This document shows, one piece after another, positions 20,383 to 21,743 of a stretch of 21,743 nt of DNA (its first letter is position 1; each line of letters starts with the position of its first letter). The stretch spans positions 1-21,743 of IMG/VR virus record IMGVR_UViG_3300030107_004197; one strand, written 5' to 3'. A program made the position numbers and the translations under genes. Source of the DNA: a virus. Below the pieces are notes generated by a model. It did not search any database. It had not been told where the DNA came from and saw only the letters and a list, made by a program, of their open reading frames with translations.

Positions 20383-20592
20383 ATGGCATTATCTGAAAAA
20401 GAAAGGTTAGATAAACTTTTAAAAGCTAACACTATGGAAAAAATAATTGCATTATACGAACAGATTTTTAAAGTAAAAGTTCCTTTAATTTATAGCATAG
20501 ACCCAAATGACCTTATTAAAGTGTTAGTTGAAGCAATAGAAACAAATCAAAGATATGAGGGCGAAACAGTACCAAATGACGTTGATACATAA
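20383..20592 (+). CDS. Small helical protein after the MuF fusion, possible partner
   Basis: A 69-residue helical protein: MALSEKERLDKLLKANTMEKIIALYEQIFKVKVPLIYSIDPNDLIKVLVEAIETNQRYEGETVPNDVDT. It has two long helices, an acidic end, and no membrane segment or Cys. It starts two bases after the MuF stop and is followed by a terminator. A small gene directly after a MuF-effector is where an immunity or cofactor protein would be, so it may protect the host cell or regulate the peptidase. This is inference from position alone; a head accessory role is equally open. Confidence 0.6.
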   Translation: MALSEKERLDKLLKANTMEKIIALYEQIFKVKVPLIYSIDPNDLIKVLVEAIETNQRYEGETVPNDVDT

Positions 20593-20627
20593 AAAAAGCC
20601 CCCCAAATTTCGCCATACAGGGGGGCT
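20591..20627 (-). terminator. Leftward terminator
   Basis: AGCCCCCC (20597-20604) and GGGGGGCT (20620-20627) form an 8-bp stem with a 15-base loop. On the minus strand the stem is followed by a run of T (complement of the A run at 20591-20597), so it terminates the leftward DUF3846-ArdC operon. It also lies just after the last rightward gene. Confidence 0.8.
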
Positions 20628-20640
20628 AAATAGTTTCTAT

Positions 20641-20663
20641 GGGGTATAAGTACCCCCTATTTT
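20641..20663 (+). terminator. Rightward terminator
   Basis: GGGGTA-TAAG-TACCCC (20641-20656) is a 6-bp stem with a 4-base loop, followed by CTATTTT on the plus strand. It is placed to stop transcripts from the head operon before they run against the leftward cassette. Together with the stem at 20597-20627 it makes a back-to-back terminator pair. Confidence 0.6.
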
Positions 20664-20955
20664 AGGTTAATCTTTGCTTACCTGTTAGAATAAGAACATT
20701 ACCAAATATGGGATATGAGCAATATTCTAAGGCTTGAAGATTTTGAGCAAAGCCATGTATTAACCCTTCTTCATTTATAATCACTTGAATGTTTGGTTTA
20801 ATTACATAGCACTCAGGCATAATTTGAAAAAGCCCTCCAACGACCTCCTGTAATTGCTTTAAATTAGGTTTATTTAAACTAGCAGGCCATTTAATTACAG
20901 TAGGAATTATTGTAAATTCATAGTTGCCGTTTATGCCTCGTTTTCGTTTAGTCAT
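20662..20955 (-). CDS. DUF3846-like protein
   Basis: This protein of about 97 residues resembles DUF3846: LKQLQEVVGGLFQIMPECYV matches the LQ-x-x-VGG start, IQVIINEEGLIHGFAQNLQALEY the central NEEG...N..A block, and YPIFGNVLILTG the closing (I/F)xGNVLxL strand. The family is found in phages and mobile elements, often beside anti-restriction genes; no biochemical role is known to me. The start at 20955 is preferred over 20961 because GGAG is then seven bases away. It is the second gene of the P3 operon. Confidence 0.75.
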   Translation of the reverse strand: MTKRKRGINGNYEFTIIPTVIKWPASLNKPNLKQLQEVVGGLFQIMPECYVIKPNIQVIINEEGLIHGFAQNLQALEYCSYPIFGNVLILTGKQRLT

Positions 20956-20973
20956 TATCATTCTCCTTTCAGA

Positions 20974-20991
20974 GTGGGGTTAAACCCCCAC
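20974..20991 (-). other. Intercistronic G/C-run hairpin
   Basis: GTGGGG-TTAAAC-CCCCAC (20974-20991) overlaps the stop of the ArdC-like gene and precedes the AAGGAG of the DUF3846-like gene on the minus strand. It has no T tract, so it looks like a stability or spacing element between two cistrons. It resembles the hairpin at 4322-4339, which has the same position in the P1 operon. Confidence 0.5.
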
Positions 20992-21279
20992 CCCATTTGC
21001 TGTTAATATTGATTCAATGTGGCTTCTTTCAAAAACTGTAAAGTAAGTAGGAACTTTTTTGGTTTCTTCTTTTTTAGTTATTTTGTTGATAACCTTTTTA
21101 GTTACAATTTTCATTAACCTTGCACATCCTTTTGCACCTTTTAGTTCTTTTCCTGTAAGGTTATAAAAAGTCTTAGCTTGCTTAAATGTGCAAAATTCTG
21201 AACCTTCTTCAAAACCTGCGTTAATAAGTTCTTCTATGTTTGAACCTTGATATTCTGCGTTTGATATAAAATTTCTCAT
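20980..21279 (-). CDS. ArdC-like N-terminal domain protein (possible anti-restriction)
   Basis: A 99-residue protein that resembles the N-terminal ssDNA-binding domain of ArdC: FCTFKQAKTFYNLTGKELKGAKGCARLMKIV matches the (W/F)xTFKQAxxxGxxxxKGxKG pattern, and after a Lys-rich stretch TYFTVFERSHIESI matches the (F)xVFNxxQI close. ArdC-type proteins protect incoming DNA from restriction. This lacks the C-terminal metalloprotease part, so only the binding part is present. The start at 21279 is downstream of promoter P3, and a longer in-frame reading would begin in the operator. I hold the family call at moderate confidence. Confidence 0.6.
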   Translation of the reverse strand: MRNFISNAEYQGSNIEELINAGFEEGSEFCTFKQAKTFYNLTGKELKGAKGCARLMKIVTKKVINKITKKEETKKVPTYFTVFERSHIESILTANGVGV

Positions 21280-21293
21280 TTTTGTTTCCTTGT

Positions 21294-21344
21294 TAATTTG
21301 CGTTATACGAATCACTTTATAGATGTTGTTGACATCTGTCAACA
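21294..21344 (-). promoter_or_regulatory. Promoter P3 with perfect palindromic operator, GANTC site and leader box
   Basis: On the minus strand: TTGACA (21342-21337), a 17-base spacer, TAAAGT (21319-21314), GATTC (21313-21309), and the variant leader ACGCAAATTA (21303-21294). The -35 lies in a perfect 18-bp palindrome TGTTGACA-GA-TGTCAACA (21344-21327), the best-matching of the three operator copies. It drives the ArdC-like and DUF3846-like genes. Confidence 0.8.
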
Positions 21345-21367
21345 GGTAAAAGGAAAATAGTTGTGTA

Positions 21368-21396
21368 TTGATAAAAAAAATATTATGGTGTACAAA
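21368..21396 (+). promoter_or_regulatory. Putative promoter for the prohead protease and head genes
   Basis: TTGATA (21368-21373) is spaced 17 bases from TACAAA (21391-21396), followed by AGAGG and the protease ATG at 21411. The -10 is weak. A promoter is expected here because the leftward cassette and its terminators separate the protease from the upstream head genes. Confidence 0.45.
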
Positions 21397-21410
21397 ATAT
21401 AGAGGTTATA

Positions 21411-21743
21411 ATGCCAATACCTAAACCTAGTGGCGGTGAAACAGAGTCAAATTTCATGGCTAGATGCATGGACAATACGACCATGTTGGCTGAGTACCCA
21501 GATAGTGACCAGAGGGTTGCCTTATGTCTTAGCAGTTACAATGATAAGAAGGAGATACAGGTGACAGAAGAATTTGAAACAAGTTCTATTGATATCAAAG
21601 CAGAGATAAAAGCCTATGAGGAAGATGAAAAAGGGTATTTCTCAGGTTATGGGTCAATATTTGGCAATAAAGATTTAGGAAATGATGTGATGGTTGAGGG
21701 TGCGTTTGCCAAATCAATCGCATCAAAAGGGGCAAAAGGTGTT
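21411..21743 (+). CDS. Prohead protease, HK97 family, 3'-truncated by the window end
   Basis: The first 111 residues of a head maturation protease. The start follows AGAGG. Residues 1-47 form an accessory N-terminal domain (MPIPKPSGGE, FMARCMDNTTMLAEYPDSDQRVALC) with two Cys and the YPDSDQR motif, found in phage proteases and related head proteins. From residue 60 the S78/U35 peptidase begins: FSGYGSIFGNKDLGNDVMVEGAFAKSI, the beta-strand and GAF-K-S region. The catalytic His and Ser lie beyond the window. It would cut scaffold-like delta regions during capsid maturation. The major capsid protein is expected next, outside the window. Confidence 0.9.
   Translation, partial: MPIPKPSGGETESNFMARCMDNTTMLAEYPDSDQRVALCLSSYNDKKEIQVTEEFETSSIDIKAEIKAYEEDEKGYFSGYGSIFGNKDLGNDVMVEGAFAKSIASKGAKGV

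Noticed and set aside
1-21743. tRNA genes, CRISPR arrays and insertion sequences
   Set aside because: I looked for cloverleaf ends, evenly spaced direct repeats and transposase motifs and saw none that held up. A covariance-model search was not possible here.

Overview
The window is most of the genome of a tailed, long-tailed (siphovirus-like) double-stranded DNA bacteriophage. It is AT-rich and densely coded, with many ATGA or TAATG start-stop overlaps. The head and packaging genes are HK97-like. Three features point by inference to an alphaproteobacterial host, probably marine: the gene-transfer-agent-type large terminase, the three-segment GTA-type holin and the TAC-type tail chaperone. 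No integrase, tRNA gene or CRISPR array was seen. The contig appears to be a circular permutation: position 1 falls inside a tail chaperone gene and position 21743 inside the prohead protease. The major capsid, connector and major tail genes should therefore lie outside the window, between its end and its start.

Layout. 1-4116 (+): tail chaperone pair joined by a GGGAAAC -1 frameshift site, tape measure, a Dit-like tail protein, and a lysis group (small membrane protein, GH108 endolysin, GTA-type holin). 4097-4841 (-): two unknown genes behind promoter P1. 4908-6606 (-): eight overlapping small genes behind promoter P2, including an XRE regulator and a small lipoprotein. 6702-9360 (-): recombination operon with a PD-(D/E)XK nuclease, a DUF1071-type annealing protein, an HNH nuclease and an AlpA-like HTH protein. 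9438-11010 (+): DUF1064 nuclease and three membrane, secreted or EF-hand proteins. 11075-13380 (+): lambda-O-like replication initiator with candidate origin iterons inside its gene, then a T7 gp4-like primase-helicase. 13381-13540: promoter and a strongly structured leader. 13541-20592 (+): ParB-methyltransferase fusion, small and large terminase, portal with three extra modules, zinc ribbon, MuF protein fused to a HEXXH metallopeptidase-like domain, and a small partner gene. 20662-21279 (-): DUF3846-like and ArdC-like genes behind promoter P3. 21411-end (+): start of the prohead protease.

Regulation. Promoters P1, P2 and P3 share one architecture: a near-perfect palindrome (TGTTGACA-NN-TGTMAACA) over the -35, a 17-base spacer, a GATTC site directly after the -10, and an ACACAAATTA leader box ahead of the Shine-Dalgarno. 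This suggests one regulon of early or accessory genes, possibly run by the XRE protein and possibly sensitive to GANTC methylation.

The strongest points for follow-up are the iterons inside the initiator gene, the GANTC/palindrome promoter family, the frameshift site, the MuF-metallopeptidase fusion with its small downstream gene, and the structured RNA ahead of the methyltransferase.
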